From Maribacter algicola (lineage in GTDB: Bacteria > Bacteroidota > Bacteroidia > Flavobacteriales > Flavobacteriaceae): a stretch of 64,000 nucleotides of DNA. Location of the stretch: contig NZ_QUSX01000001.1 of the NCBI RefSeq assembly GCF_003933245.1, positions 2,120,757 through 2,184,756 of the forward strand. Reading direction: 5' to 3'. This document shows positions 36,569 to 45,396 of the stretch, piece after piece. Position 1 is the first letter of the stretch, and every line of letters begins with the position of its first letter. Under the pieces are notes generated by a model that was not told the DNA's origin, made no database searches, and worked only from the letters and a program-made list of their open reading frames with translations. The translations under genes and the position numbers were made by a program.

Positions 36569-38260
36569 TTATTCCATTAATAACACCAATAACTCATCAT
36601 TTTCCTTTTGGACCTTCGCCAATTTTTGACTTGTCAAACCCTTGATTCCCTTATCCCAAGCTTTGTTGCTTAACCCGGATTGGGTTTTTAGGCTATCCAG
36701 GGACATGCTTTTTTCTTTTTTGAGAATGTCGAAAATGGCCTTCTCATTATCCGAAAGTTGAATGGGTTTTTTCTCCGGCCGCATCTGCGGAAAGAACAAT
36801 ACCTCTTGGATGGATGAGTTGTTGGTCATCAACATCACCAAACGGTCTATGCCAATTCCTATACCCGAAGTAGGTGGCATTCCATATTCCAAGGCCCTTA
36901 GAAAATCCTGGTCAATGAACATAGCCTCATCGTCCCCTTTTTCTGAGAGTCGCAATTGATCTTCAAAACGTTCTCGTTGATCAATAGGGTCGTTCAGCTC
37001 AGAATAGGCATTGGCCAATTCCTTACCGTTTACCATCAGCTCAAAACGCTCCGTAAGTCTAGGATTTGTTCTATGTTCCTTGGTCAACGGGCTCATTTCC
37101 TTGGGATAATCCGTAATAAAAGTGGGTTGTATATAGTGGTGCTCACATTTTTCGCCAAAAATCTCATCGATCAATTTACCAACACCCATGGTGTCATCCA
37201 CTTCAATGCCCATTTTTTTGGCCGTTTCCCTCAATTCGTTCTCCTCCATTTGGGAAACATCGACTCCTGTGTGGATTTTTATCGCTTCCAAAATAGGCAC
37301 TCTGGGATACGGCGCCTTAAATTCGATTTCGTGATTACCCACTGTAACTTTTGTGGACCCGTTGGCATCCATGGCTACTTTTTCCAGCAATTGCTCCGTG
37401 GTAGCCATCATCCAATTGTAATCCTTGTAGGCCACATACAATTCCATTACCGTAAATTCCGGGTTGTGGGTACGGTCCATACCCTCGTTCCTGAAATCCT
37501 TGGAAAACTCATATACCCCGTCAAAACCACCAACGATCAATCTTTTTAAATACAATTCGTTCGCGATTCTTAAATATAGAGGGATGTTCAATGCATTGTG
37601 ATGGGTCAAAAAAGGCCTGGCGGCTGCACCGCCCGGAATGGGCTGTAAAATGGGCGTTTCAACCTCCAAATACCCTCGGCTGTTATAAAACTCCCGAATG
37701 CTGTTGGTAATCTTGGTCCGTTTAATAAAGGTTTCCTTTACTTTTGGATTTACTACCAAATCAACATATCGCTGGCGGTAGCGCAATTCGGGATCATTGA
37801 ATTCGTCGTACACCTTTCCTTCGGAATCCTGTTTTGGAAGGGGAAGGGGTCTAAGGGCCTTGCTCAACATTTTAAAGTTCTTGACCATGACCGTTTTTTC
37901 TCCCACTTGGGTGGTAAACAGTTCCCCTTCTATACCAATGATATCACCTATGTCCAACAGTTTCTTGTAAACCTCGTTGTATAGGGTCTTGTCCTCACCG
38001 GTACAAATCTCATCCCGATTGAAATAAACCTGTACACGGCCCTCACTGTCCTGAATTTCCGCAAAGGATGCTTTTCCCTGTATCCGCCGCGACATCAGCC
38101 TTCCTGCAATGGTAACCTTTTTGCCTTCTTTAAAGCCATTTTTGATTCCTTTTGATGTGGTATCAACAGGATACAATTCGGCGGGATAGGGATTGATGCC
38201 CAATTCCCTTAATTTCCCCAGCTTTTCTCTTCGTATTACCTCTTGTTCGGATAATTGCAT
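36569..38260 (-). CDS. lysS: Lysine--tRNA ligase (class II) with C-terminal extension
   Basis: 563 residues: OB-fold anticodon-binding domain (about 55-160, [22 protein letters not shown]), class II catalytic core with [24 protein letters not shown] and the C-terminal motif 3 [13 protein letters not shown]. The family is usually about 500 residues; the last 65 here (from [20 protein letters not shown] on) look like an extra winged-helix-like module. Essential charging enzyme. A -7 promoter box sits inside the end of the neighbouring hydrolase gene. Confidence 0.96.
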   Translation of the reverse strand: MQLSEQEVIRREKLGKLRELGINPYPAELYPVDTTSKGIKNGFKEGKKVTIAGRLMSRRIQGKASFAEIQDSEGRVQVYFNRDEICTGEDKTLYNEVYKKLLDIGDIIGIEGELFTTQVGEKTVMVKNFKMLSKALRPLPLPKQDSEGKVYDEFNDPELRYRQRYVDLVVNPKVKETFIKRTKITNSIREFYNSRGYLEVETPILQPIPGGAAARPFLTHHNALNIPLYLRIANELYLKRLIVGGFDGVYEFSKDFRNEGMDRTHNPEFTVMELYVAYKDYNWMMATTEQLLEKVAMDANGSTKVTVGNHEIEFKAPYPRVPILEAIKIHTGVDVSQMEENELRETAKKMGIEVDDTMGVGKLIDEIFGEKCEHHYIQPTFITDYPKEMSPLTKEHRTNPRLTERFELMVNGKELANAYSELNDPIDQRERFEDQLRLSEKGDDEAMFIDQDFLRALEYGMPPTSGIGIGIDRLVMLMTNNSSIQEVLFFPQMRPEKKPIQLSDNEKAIFDILKKEKSMSLDSLKTQSGLSNKAWDKGIKGLTSQKLAKVQKENDELLVLLME

Positions 38261-38279
38261 GTTGTTTTATTTAAAGGCG

Positions 38280-38287
38280 CAAATATA
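38280..38287 (-). promoter_or_regulatory. -7 box (TATATTTG) of lysS
   Basis: TAnnTTTG match on the minus strand 20 bases ahead of the lysS ATG, giving a leader of about 12 bases. Confidence 0.55.
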
Positions 38288-38299
38288 GGTAAGAATGCG

Positions 38300-39010
38300 C
38301 TAATCTTTAAAATGTTCCAATAGCAAAGGAAGGATGCGGTCCACAAATTTACCGTATGCTTCCCCCGATGGATGTAGACCGTCACTGGCTACAAGTTGGG
38401 GCTGCTCCAAGCCCATTCTGGTAATATCCGTAATTTCAACAAAGCGAACCTCATTTTCAACTGCAATGGACCTGGCAAACTCGTTATACCTATCTATTTC
38501 CCTTGATATTTTGTCCACATCCCTAGATTGGCCAAATGGGGTAAACGCATAATCCGGGATGGAGATGACCAACACCTTTTCAGCATTACCTTCCACAAAG
38601 TCAAGGGCAATGCCCAGTAGTTCTGGAAACTCCTTTTCATATTGTTCAAAAGGTTTGTCTTGGTATTGATTGTTGACGCCAATCAAGAGGGTGACCAAAT
38701 CTTGAGGTTTGTCTATTCTTGTATTCGAAATACCGTTTTGAAGGTCATCTGTTCTCCAACCGGTTCTTGCAATTATCTTTGTTTCGACACTTGTATTTAA
38801 TTCACTTTCAATTCTTTCAGATAGTTGCATAGGAAAGTTTTGATTTGAAGAAACGCTTTCTCCAACCGTATAACTATCGCCCAATGCCAGATAATTGAAT
38901 ACTTTCTGCTCTTTTGAACCTATCTCTCCAGAGCCCACTAAAAATTCGTTCTCATTTGCCGTGCAATTAAGAAATAATAAAATGAGGGCTATAATCTTAA
39001 AAGTGTTCAT
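38300..39010 (-). CDS. SGNH/GDSL-type esterase lipoprotein
   Basis: 236 residues from the ATG at 39010 (MNTFKIIALILLFLNC is a lipoprotein-like signal, though Asn before the Cys is unusual). SGNH blocks: GDSYTVGE with nucleophile Ser46, GWRTDDL, GVNNQYQ with the Asn, and DGLHPSGEAY with the catalytic Asp and His. Likely a periplasmic carbohydrate or lipid esterase; substrate unknown. The frame is open 7 codons further upstream without a signal. Confidence 0.87.
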   Translation of the reverse strand: MNTFKIIALILLFLNCTANENEFLVGSGEIGSKEQKVFNYLALGDSYTVGESVSSNQNFPMQLSERIESELNTSVETKIIARTGWRTDDLQNGISNTRIDKPQDLVTLLIGVNNQYQDKPFEQYEKEFPELLGIALDFVEGNAEKVLVISIPDYAFTPFGQSRDVDKISREIDRYNEFARSIAVENEVRFVEITDITRMGLEQPQLVASDGLHPSGEAYGKFVDRILPLLLEHFKD

Positions 39011-39183
39011 TTTCCAAACTTCTATTTTCATATACTAGTTACGAAATATATGGATTATGGTTTCATTTTTATTGGTATATAATAAATAAAAGGTGTCATT
39101 TTTTGGTTTAAGAAAAGACTTGGTTGTAACAAATCATATACTTTAGCAACTAATAGGTACATCAATCAAAATCAAAAATCAAA

Positions 39184-39339
39184 ATGAGTTTAATACGGGT
39201 CTTATTGGCTATCTTGTTTCCTCCCTTGGCTGTAATCGGCAAAGGGTGTGGATCCTTTCTAATTGTATTGCTTTTAACTTTTTGTGGTTGGGTGCCCGGG
39301 GTTATCGCTGCATTGGTTATCTTGAACAATCCAAACTAA
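39184..39339 (+). CDS. YqaE/Pmp3-family small membrane protein
   Basis: 51 residues, MSLIRVLLAILFPPLAVIGK then GCGSFLIVLLLTFCGWVPGV and IAALVILNNPN. Two membrane helices with the family block LAILFPPLAV and the CGWVPGVIAAL second helix. Members (Pmp3, YqaE, plasma membrane proteolipid 3) are tied to membrane potential and salt or cold stress; the mechanism is unclear. The lipoprotein gene begins 11 bases after its stop, so they are probably co-transcribed. Confidence 0.9.
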   Translation: MSLIRVLLAILFPPLAVIGKGCGSFLIVLLLTFCGWVPGVIAALVILNNPN

Positions 39340-39350
39340 ACAAGATTAAT

Positions 39351-40088
39351 ATGGGATATAAAAGTGTATTATGGGCCATTTTGCTTACGGTGTTTTTGGT
39401 GTCGTGCAATTTTACCGAGGAAATTTATTTTAATGGGGACGGCTCAGGGAAATTGAGTATTGGTTTTGACGGCAGTGAAATGATGTCAATGATACCGGAA
39501 TCCGATAGCCTTGAAACAGAAAAGGTTATTGATTCCACGTTGGTTTTTAGGGAACTTTTACGTGAGAAAAAAGATAGTATTGCCCAATTACCCTTGGAGG
39601 AACAGGAAAAGCTCAAAAAATTGGAGCCTTTTAGCTTGCACATGGTGGTAGATGCTCCCAATGGAATCATGAATTTTGAAATGTTCTCTGATTTCAAGAA
39701 TGTTTCCGATGTTAATGATGCTTTCAACGCATTTCAAAATGCCAGTACCATGGGTCCTTCGGCAGGTAATCAACCTGTTCCAAGCAACACAGGAAATGAT
39801 GCTACCGAGGTTTCCTATTCCTTTAGCGGTAGCCGCTTCTTTAGAAATACAAAAATCAGGGATAAGGAAATGTTTCAAAAAAGTTTGGATAGCCTGCAAA
39901 GCGCAGAAATGTTTTTGGGAGGTTCCACCTACACTTTTAAATATCATTTTCCGCGAAGGGTAAAATCCACCAATGTGGAGGATGCCACTTTTTCCATGGA
40001 CGGGAAGACCATGATCTATGAGGTGAATTTTTTGGATATGCTAAAAGACCCGGAATCCATCAATATTGAAGTGGAGCTGGAAAAATAG
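39351..40088 (+). CDS. Conserved lipoprotein, unknown function
   Basis: 245 residues from the ATG at 39351; upstream codons of this frame overlap the YqaE gene and are not used. Lipoprotein signal ending FLVSC, then a beta-rich body beginning NFTEEIYFNGDGSGKLSIGFDG and a middle segment rich in Asn, Ser and Thr. No domain recognised; similar lipoproteins with a TEEIYFN-type opening are common in Flavobacteriia to my knowledge. lipB follows 33 bases later but has its own promoter. Confidence 0.72.
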   Translation: MGYKSVLWAILLTVFLVSCNFTEEIYFNGDGSGKLSIGFDGSEMMSMIPESDSLETEKVIDSTLVFRELLREKKDSIAQLPLEEQEKLKKLEPFSLHMVVDAPNGIMNFEMFSDFKNVSDVNDAFNAFQNASTMGPSAGNQPVPSNTGNDATEVSYSFSGSRFFRNTKIRDKEMFQKSLDSLQSAEMFLGGSTYTFKYHFPRRVKSTNVEDATFSMDGKTMIYEVNFLDMLKDPESINIEVELEK

Positions 40089-40109
40089 GATCGAACCTAT
40101 TCCTATTCG

Positions 40110-40117
40110 TATCTTTG
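40110..40117 (+). promoter_or_regulatory. -7 box (TATCTTTG) of lipB
   Basis: TAnnTTTG match whose last base is only 5 bases from the lipB ATG. Transcription would begin at or next to the start codon, so the lipB message is probably leaderless. Confidence 0.5.
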
Positions 40118-40121
40118 CACC

Positions 40122-40835
40122 ATGAACAAAACTGTATTTTTGGAGGACTTGGGCGTCAAGGATTACAAGGAGACTTGGGACTACCAAGAACATTTGTTTC
40201 AGCAAATATTGGATTTGAAAATCAAGAACAGGAGGGAGGAAGCCGCATTGGAAACCCCCAACCATTTCATTTTTGTGGAGCATCCCCATGTATATACGCT
40301 GGGGAAAAGTGGAGATATCCAAAACCTTTTGGTAAACGAGGAGGACCTCAATGAAAAAGGTGCAAAATTCTATAAAATAAATAGGGGCGGGGATATTACC
40401 TATCATGGCCCGGGACAGATTGTGGGCTATCCTATTCTTGATTTGGACAATTTCTTTACCGATATACACAAATATCTAAGACTTCTTGAGGAGATGGTCA
40501 TTCTCACTTTGGCGGAGTATGGTTTGAAGGCCGAACGTTCCAAAGGTGAAACAGGGGTATGGTTGGATGTTGGAACGCCCTTCGCCCGAAAAATCTGTGC
40601 CATGGGCGTTCGTGCCAGTAGGTGGGTGACCATGCACGGATTTGCATTGAATATAAATGCGGACCTAGGCTATTTTGATTTGATGATTCCCTGCGGCATT
40701 AAAGATAAAGCCGTAACTTCCTTAAACGTAGAGTTGGGAAAGGTAGAAGTCGATATGGATGAGGTTAAGGGGAAATTGCTAAAACATTTTGCTGCACTTT
40801 TTGAAGCTGAGATAACAAAAAAAACCGAGGTTTAA
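40122..40835 (+). CDS. lipB: Octanoyl-[acyl carrier protein]:protein octanoyltransferase
   Basis: 237-residue LipB, transferring octanoyl from ACP to lipoyl domains of 2-oxoacid dehydrogenases. Seen: RGGDITYHGPGQIVGYP (substrate pocket), KICAMGVRASRWVTMHGFALN with the catalytic Lys, and the acyl-thioester Cys191 in IPCGIKDKAVTSL. Length normal. The stop codon lies in the loop of the terminator hairpin. Confidence 0.96.
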   Translation: MNKTVFLEDLGVKDYKETWDYQEHLFQQILDLKIKNRREEAALETPNHFIFVEHPHVYTLGKSGDIQNLLVNEEDLNEKGAKFYKINRGGDITYHGPGQIVGYPILDLDNFFTDIHKYLRLLEEMVILTLAEYGLKAERSKGETGVWLDVGTPFARKICAMGVRASRWVTMHGFALNINADLGYFDLMIPCGIKDKAVTSLNVELGKVEVDMDEVKGKLLKHFAALFEAEITKKTEV

Positions 40836-40847
40836 GCCTCGGTTTTT
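40821..40847. terminator. Bidirectional terminator between lipB and collagen-like gene 1
   Basis: Perfect 10-bp stem AAAACCGAGG/CCTCGGTTTT with a 6-base loop that holds the lipB stop codon; T runs on both sides. It serves the convergent collagen-like gene as well. Confidence 0.9.
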
Positions 40848-40867
40848 AGCAAATTCAGATTTGAATC

Positions 40868-41560
40868 TTAGTATTCTAATCCAAAATAGTCCATGACGGC
40901 ACGGTAGTCATTGATATCGACTCCGTTTGTCTTTAGTTCTTCCCTAAGACTTTGTCTTTTTGATTTCCCGGCAATTGTACTATTTGATTCGGCCACGACA
41001 ACTTTTAGGTCGCCCAGTTCAACGGAAGAAATGGGGTTAAAAGTTTGGGTGCCTACTTGGTAAAAATGAACCCAAAATTTTCCTACGGCAATGTCAACGG
41101 CAACATCATAGTATCCGCCTGTTCCATTGGGCCAAACACTTGCCGGTATTGCATAGTATGTATTGCTCTGTGAGTTTCGCAAATACCCGATGATCAAATC
41201 GTTGTCAACGACATCTTGCGTTAATGCTGAAATATTTATTGGTATTGAATTACCAGATTTGGATGACATGTCAAAGGTATAGGTCGTAACATTGGCATTT
41301 CCGTCGGCGCCGTCAGCACCGTTCGCTCCAGTTGGTCCTTGAGGCCCTGCGGGTCCCTGCTCTCCCTGTGGTCCTGGCACGCCCAAAGCTTCTCCGTCTT
41401 CACCAGCGGGCCCCTGTGGTCCAACAGGCCCTTGAATACCTTGCTCGCCTTGCGGTCCTTGTGGTCCGATCGGGCCTTCGATACTATCCTTGTCACAAGA
41501 GACAAATAATATGGCTAGGGTCATCAATGAAATTGTCAAAAAATTAGTCTTGGTTTTCAT
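40868..41560 (-). CDS. Collagen-like lipoprotein 1
   Basis: 230 residues. Lipoprotein signal with Cys22 (LFVSC), then about twenty Gly-X-Y triplets at residues 29-87 ([16 protein letters not shown] and so on, one break at GEALG), and a 140-residue C-terminal domain ending [13 protein letters not shown]. Gly-X-Y tracts of this kind form short triple helices in bacterial stalk proteins, so a trimeric surface lipoprotein is likely. The C-terminal domain matches that of the next gene and may be the trimer or binding head. Preceded by the shared TGTTAACC-type promoter. Confidence 0.85.
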   Translation of the reverse strand: MKTKTNFLTISLMTLAILFVSCDKDSIEGPIGPQGPQGEQGIQGPVGPQGPAGEDGEALGVPGPQGEQGPAGPQGPTGANGADGADGNANVTTYTFDMSSKSGNSIPINISALTQDVVDNDLIIGYLRNSQSNTYYAIPASVWPNGTGGYYDVAVDIAVGKFWVHFYQVGTQTFNPISSVELGDLKVVVAESNSTIAGKSKRQSLREELKTNGVDINDYRAVMDYFGLEY

Positions 41561-41591
41561 AATTTTAATTTTTAATAATTGTTTTTCAATT

Positions 41592-41620
41592 GATGTAATC
41601 AGTTAAAAAAGGTTAACACC
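41592..41620 (-). promoter_or_regulatory. Shared ECF-type promoter element A (collagen-like gene 1)
   Basis: GGTGTTAACC, then 13 bases, then TACATC, 32 bases before the ATG. From the first block to the second it is nearly identical to element B (TTAACTGATTACAT in both). Confidence 0.75.
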
Positions 41621-41627
41621 GTCATAT

Positions 41628-41658
41628 AAAAAAACCTCGGTGAAGCCGAGGTTTTTTT
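41628..41658. terminator. Terminator of collagen-like gene 2
   Basis: AAAACCTCGG/CCGAGGTTTT stem with 5-base loop and long A/T flanks, 26 bases past the gene's stop and just ahead of promoter element A. Confidence 0.88.
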
Positions 41659-41683
41659 ATATGTAATGATTTTTAAATCTCTT

Positions 41684-42268
41684 TCAATAGTTCAGTCCTA
41701 GATATTCCATGGCTTCCCTGTATTCCATTTTCGTAATATCTTGCATAATCGCTTTGCCGGAAAGGGTGCCCTGTGGTACTATTACATATCTTATTTCGAC
41801 AAAAGTATTGAAGACAAGGTTATTACCGCTGCCCGAGGTGCCTTGACATACAAAATCGTAAGACCCGTCCCCTTCTTCATCTTCTGCATAAAACTGATAG
41901 GTCCGTTCGCCTATGGTTACCGGTAGTAAATAGATTCTTTCTGTTGAACCTCCATTGACCAAGCGTTTGCCATAGGCCATGATTAATGCACTGTTCGCCA
42001 TTTCATCAGTCAGTTCGGTCATCGGAACACTGAAACTGGTTAGAGTTGTGGGGGAGGAACTGAATTGGGTAGGGAACCAATCAGAGGCGATTACATTGGC
42101 ATTGCCATCCTCACCATCTTGTCCCGAAGTCCCTTGAATTCCTTGTTCTCCTTGAGGTCCTTGTGGGCCAATGGCTCCGTCTTCGCCATCTTCAGCGGAA
42201 CAAGAAATTACCAATGCCGCACTAAGTGTCATTATCAAAAGTTTAAAATTTAAAAATATTGTTTGCAT
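41684..42268 (-). CDS. Collagen-like lipoprotein 2
   Basis: 194 residues. Lipoprotein signal with Cys23 (LVISC), ten Gly-X-Y triplets at 28-57 ([13 protein letters not shown]), then a 135-residue domain ending EYREAMEYLGLNY, homologous to the C-terminus of collagen-like lipoprotein 1. It is a clear paralogue with half as many triplets. An internal ATG at codon 13 would also leave a signal. Own promoter element (B) and own terminator, so the pair are separate transcription units under one control. Confidence 0.85.
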   Translation of the reverse strand: MQTIFLNFKLLIMTLSAALVISCSAEDGEDGAIGPQGPQGEQGIQGTSGQDGEDGNANVIASDWFPTQFSSSPTTLTSFSVPMTELTDEMANSALIMAYGKRLVNGGSTERIYLLPVTIGERTYQFYAEDEEGDGSYDFVCQGTSGSGNNLVFNTFVEIRYVIVPQGTLSGKAIMQDITKMEYREAMEYLGLNY

Positions 42269-42298
42269 AATATTATTTTTTAAGGATTATTTTCATTT

Positions 42299-42327
42299 TA
42301 TGTAATCAGTTAAAAGAGGTTAACACC
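42299..42327 (-). promoter_or_regulatory. Shared ECF-type promoter element B (collagen-like gene 2)
   Basis: GGTGTTAACC, 13 bases, TACATA, 31 bases before the ATG. Confidence 0.75.
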
Positions 42328-42372
42328 TTTTCAAAAAAAAGTGGTGAAATAATTTTTTAATCTACCTGCATA

Positions 42373-43431
42373 TTATCTCATACTCCATATAGAACTACTG
42401 AGGACTGACGAACGGTCAGATTGTTGATGGTACCCGCCCAAAATCCAAAGTTCATCCCCATATAGTAAACTAGCATGAGAGCTTAGTGTAGCTGATTTAG
42501 GTAGATTCCGATGTTTTTTCCAATATTTCATATTGCTGGTGGACCATATCTCGTTTGAAAAATTGTTTCCCTCCTCCTTACCGCCAATAATCCAGACCCT
42601 GCCATTGTATTCAGTCATGGTATGTTCAATTCTAGGTGAAAAAATACGTTCTTGAGAGGGGTCGGGACTTGGTCCAGGAAGGTTTTTTCGCCAAAATATG
42701 CCATCATGACTAGCCCAAACATCATTGGAATACGAACCACTATCGCGATCCAATCCCCCAACAACGTATAAATAGTCTTTAAAAGCAATGGCTCTTGTAT
42801 AATTGCGAACCGGGAATGCATTTGATGTTTCTAACCTCCAAATAGAACCGTCACTCGACGACCAAACCTTGGTTGTGACTTCACCCGAACCAATAAAAAT
42901 ATAAATCCTATCCTTAAAGATAACGGAGCTGTTGTTGGCAATGGAACCTATGGAGGTCCATCTTGAAATTCTTCTCCAGTTGATTCCATCGTTAGAGTTC
43001 CAAATATCGTTCAATTCATTACCTAGGTCATCTACACCTCCAATGACCCATACTTTGTTCTTGTAGACAAGGACCGAATGGTTTTGACGCGCTGGAAACG
43101 CATTATTTCGGACAAAATCCCAGTTGATACCATCTGAACTTGACCAAATATCGGAACCAGGGGTATAGGGTGGGGTACCAGAATTATCGCCTCCTATGGA
43201 CCATATTTTACCTTTGAACAATACCACTTCGTGATTGGCAAAGCCACCCATTTCTGTATTCCTGCTCTCCAGGATAAAACCAGGTTCTCCATTTTTTATG
43301 ATTTTTTGACTGATTAATGAAGTCGATTCAATTTGAACATCTTCTTCATATGAAAATGGTTCTTCCTTTTCACACGAATAGCAAGTGCAAAGAAGTATAA
43401 AACTAATGGCTATCAATTTTAAATTTTTCAT
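42373..43431 (-). CDS. Kelch-like beta-propeller lipoprotein
   Basis: 352 residues. Lipoprotein signal ending CYSC, then about six Kelch-type repeats with the pattern V/I-W-V/I-I-G-G followed by WxSxDGxxW (for example KVWVIGGVDDLGNELNDIWNS at about 130), forming a propeller. Such domains bind carbohydrates or proteins; no enzymatic residue is evident. It follows the 117-residue gene by 11 bases and should be expressed from element C. Confidence 0.85.
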   Translation of the reverse strand: MKNLKLIAISFILLCTCYSCEKEEPFSYEEDVQIESTSLISQKIIKNGEPGFILESRNTEMGGFANHEVVLFKGKIWSIGGDNSGTPPYTPGSDIWSSSDGINWDFVRNNAFPARQNHSVLVYKNKVWVIGGVDDLGNELNDIWNSNDGINWRRISRWTSIGSIANNSSVIFKDRIYIFIGSGEVTTKVWSSSDGSIWRLETSNAFPVRNYTRAIAFKDYLYVVGGLDRDSGSYSNDVWASHDGIFWRKNLPGPSPDPSQERIFSPRIEHTMTEYNGRVWIIGGKEEGNNFSNEIWSTSNMKYWKKHRNLPKSATLSSHASLLYGDELWILGGYHQQSDRSSVLSSSIWSMR

Positions 43432-43442
43432 CGTCTTAAGTT

Positions 43443-43796
43443 TTAATTGTTGTTAATCATTGCCTTTTGCATCTTTTTGTGAAGTGCTAGTGACAAGGAA
43501 TCTTTTTGTTTTTGGGTAAGCTCCTTGGACTGCAGATAATAATAGTTCCTCCATTCCTTTTTTTGCTCTTCAGGCAAGTCCGATTGTTCCAGCAATTCTA
43601 AGAAGTTAAGTTGCTTACCATCTGGCGTTCCCGAGAGATCAGACCCAAAGAGGTCGGTCAAGGTATTCGTCTGGAGATCCATAAAATTTTCGGATTTAGG
43701 TGCCTCCTTTTTGGTTTCGTCCTTCTTGTTTTGCGACATTGCTGTGTATGCGATTAAAAAAGCAGAAATAGCAAACAGTGTATTGAGTGTTTTCAT
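43443..43796 (-). CDS. Small exported protein, unknown
   Basis: 117 residues with a signal peptide ending TAMSQ, followed by a lysine/glutamate-rich linker and a helical domain (LNFLELLEQSDLPEEQKKEW, QSKELTQKQKDSLSLALHKK). No domain recognised. The helical LPEEQKKEW / LTQKQKDSL segments recall Spy-like LTxxQ repeats, weakly. First gene of the unit with the Kelch-like lipoprotein. Confidence 0.68.
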   Translation of the reverse strand: MKTLNTLFAISAFLIAYTAMSQNKKDETKKEAPKSENFMDLQTNTLTDLFGSDLSGTPDGKQLNFLELLEQSDLPEEQKKEWRNYYYLQSKELTQKQKDSLSLALHKKMQKAMINNN

Positions 43797-43826
43797 TATT
43801 CAATAATTTTTTGGATTATAGTAATT

Positions 43827-43855
43827 GATGTTACAAAACCATGAAGGTTAACAGG
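43827..43855 (-). promoter_or_regulatory. Shared ECF-type promoter element C (117-residue protein and Kelch gene)
   Basis: CCTGTTAACC, 13 bases, AACATC (preceded by T), 31 bases before the ATG. Confidence 0.7.
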
Positions 43856-43992
43856 AACTAAAAAAAATTTCAGATAAAAAATGGGTAACGGGAACGCACT
43901 TGTAAGGCAAGTATTACATGGGTTTTTAAGGATATTGTTTTACCATAAAAGGCAAACTATTCTTTCATAAAAAGGTTAAATTAGCCATTGAA

Positions 43993-44021
43993 GGTGTTAA
44001 CCTTTTTACTCATAGGTTATT
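43993..44021 (+). promoter_or_regulatory. Shared ECF-type promoter element D (sigma factor gene)
   Basis: GGTGTTAACC, 13 bases, GTTATT, only 3 bases from the GTG start. It suggests that the sigma factor drives its own gene and that the message has almost no leader. The remaining 43797-43992 has no other recognisable signal. Confidence 0.65.
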
Positions 44022-44024
44022 AAA

Positions 44025-44594
44025 GTGCAGGAAACAGAGGGAAACAAAATACTCGTTCATTTACGTAGCGGTTCAGAGAAACTGTTACGTGAGATATATA
44101 CGGACAATCGGGAGAAGTTCTTGAATTTTGCACGTAAATATCAATTGTCCGAAGATGATAACATAGACATTTATCAAGATGCTTATGTGATTTTTTACGA
44201 CAACGTTATGCAGGGCAAGCTTACGGAATTGAATAGTAGTGTTTCCACCTATTTGTTCAGTATTGGTAAATACTTAATTTTTGACCGAATGAGAAAAAAT
44301 AAGAAAACAGTCGGTTCGCATTTTCCAATGGAGGTTGTTGGGAAAGCTGATGTATCATTGGAGGAGCTGAGTTTGGGTGCAGAAGAACTTTCTGCCGAAC
44401 AAAAACTACTTCAAAAATATTTTGCGACGTTGGGAACTCAATGTAAGGAACTACTGAACCTGTTTTATTATCGTGGGTTTACCATCCAGGAGATTGTAGA
44501 ATCTGGAGGTTATAACAACGAGAATGTTGTAAAAGCGGCCAAGTCCCGCTGTATGAAAACTTTAAAGGAACGTATCAAAGCTGATGCAGATTGA
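44025..44594 (+). CDS. ECF-type RNA polymerase sigma factor
   Basis: 189 residues with sigma region 2 (YQLSEDDNIDIYQDAYVIFY, then FSIGKYLIFDRMRKNKK) and region 4 (LGTQCKELLNLFYYRGFTIQ, then EIVESGGYNNENVVKAAKSR), and no region 1 or 3: group 4 (ECF). The start is a GTG; no ATG is available before the conserved part. A probable membrane anti-sigma partner starts 2 bases after the stop. The shared TGTTAACC element stands immediately in front of this gene and of five other nearby units, which makes autoregulation and a local regulon the likely arrangement. Confidence 0.9.
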   Translation: MQETEGNKILVHLRSGSEKLLREIYTDNREKFLNFARKYQLSEDDNIDIYQDAYVIFYDNVMQGKLTELNSSVSTYLFSIGKYLIFDRMRKNKKTVGSHFPMEVVGKADVSLEELSLGAEELSAEQKLLQKYFATLGTQCKELLNLFYYRGFTIQEIVESGGYNNENVVKAAKSRCMKTLKERIKADAD

Positions 44595-44596
44595 TT

Positions 44597-45313
44597 ATGG
44601 AAAAAGAACTATTAATACAGCGCTATTTTTCAAATTCCTTGACCCAAGAAGAGAAGGCATTCTTCGATGACCTTATACAAAACGACAAGGAATTTAAAAA
44701 TCAATTTGATTTTGAACTGGATCTTCAAAAAGTCATTGGTGAATCGCATCGAACTGAATTGAAATCCAAACTAAAGGGTTTTGAGAAAGAAGTTACCACT
44801 AGTTCCAAAAGTACCAAGAGTATTAAAACTTATAGAAAATGGTTGGTTGCCGCATCTATACTTATTTTAATTGGCTTTGGATATTTGCAGTTTTCCAATC
44901 CCAATTTGAATACCTTGTATGATGAAAATTTCCAAGTCTACCCCAATGCCGAAGTTTCCATAACCAGGGGCGAAGAAGCCGAGTCCTTGGAGCGCAAGGC
45001 TTTTATCGCTTATGAAACAGAGGATTATGAGCAGGCACTACAACTTTTTTCTGAAATGCCCGAGCAATTGTACATTGATTTTTACAAAGCGCAGTGCCAT
45101 TTAAAATTGGAACAATATAGCAAGGCAATCGAACTTTTGAATTTGAACATCTCTAATAAGGCAAAATACATACCGGAGTCTTACTGGTACATGTCAATGG
45201 CCTACTTAAAAATGGGCGATAGGGAAAATGCCAAAAACTCACTCATGTATCTAGTGGCACATTTTGATTATCGTAAAGAAAGGGCCAAGGAACTTATCTC
45301 TCGTTTGGATTAG
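44597..45313 (+). CDS. TPR membrane protein, probable anti-sigma factor
   Basis: 238 residues from the ATG at 44597, 2 bases after the sigma gene. Cytoplasmic N-terminus of about 80 residues (ERYFSNSLTQEEKAFFDDLI-like, as in the N-terminal sigma-binding region of FecR and similar anti-sigma proteins), one membrane span at about 82-98 (WLVAASILILIGFGYLQF), and a periplasmic part with TPR-type helix pairs from about 130 on (AFIAYETEDYEQALQLF, CHLKLEQYSKAIELL, SYWYMSMAYLKMGDRENAKN). The topology is that of an anti-sigma factor with a protein-binding sensor outside. The assignment is inferred from position and topology, not from a named domain. Confidence 0.75.
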   Translation: MEKELLIQRYFSNSLTQEEKAFFDDLIQNDKEFKNQFDFELDLQKVIGESHRTELKSKLKGFEKEVTTSSKSTKSIKTYRKWLVAASILILIGFGYLQFSNPNLNTLYDENFQVYPNAEVSITRGEEAESLERKAFIAYETEDYEQALQLFSEMPEQLYIDFYKAQCHLKLEQYSKAIELLNLNISNKAKYIPESYWYMSMAYLKMGDRENAKNSLMYLVAHFDYRKERAKELISRLD

Positions 45314-45365
45314 TCTAACCTTAGGTCTTAAACTTCATTTTCAATTACTAAATTTCCATATTCTC

Positions 45366-45394
45366 CTTGTTAACCTTTATTCGGGTTTTTCATT
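45366..45394 (+). promoter_or_regulatory. Shared ECF-type promoter element E (T9SS protein gene)
   Basis: CTTGTTAACC, 13 bases, TTCATT, ending 2 bases before the first ATG of the next gene. If used, the ATG at 45412 is the better start. Confidence 0.65.
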
Positions 45395-45396
45395 AA

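Noticed and set aside
39246..39350. N-terminal extension of the 39351 lipoprotein
   Set aside because: Those codons overlap the YqaE/Pmp3 gene in another frame and would bury the lipoprotein signal.
41236..41547. Frames overlapping the collagen-like tract on both strands
   Set aside because: Low-complexity Gly-X-Y coding opens other frames by chance; only the lipoprotein frame has a signal peptide and conserved end.
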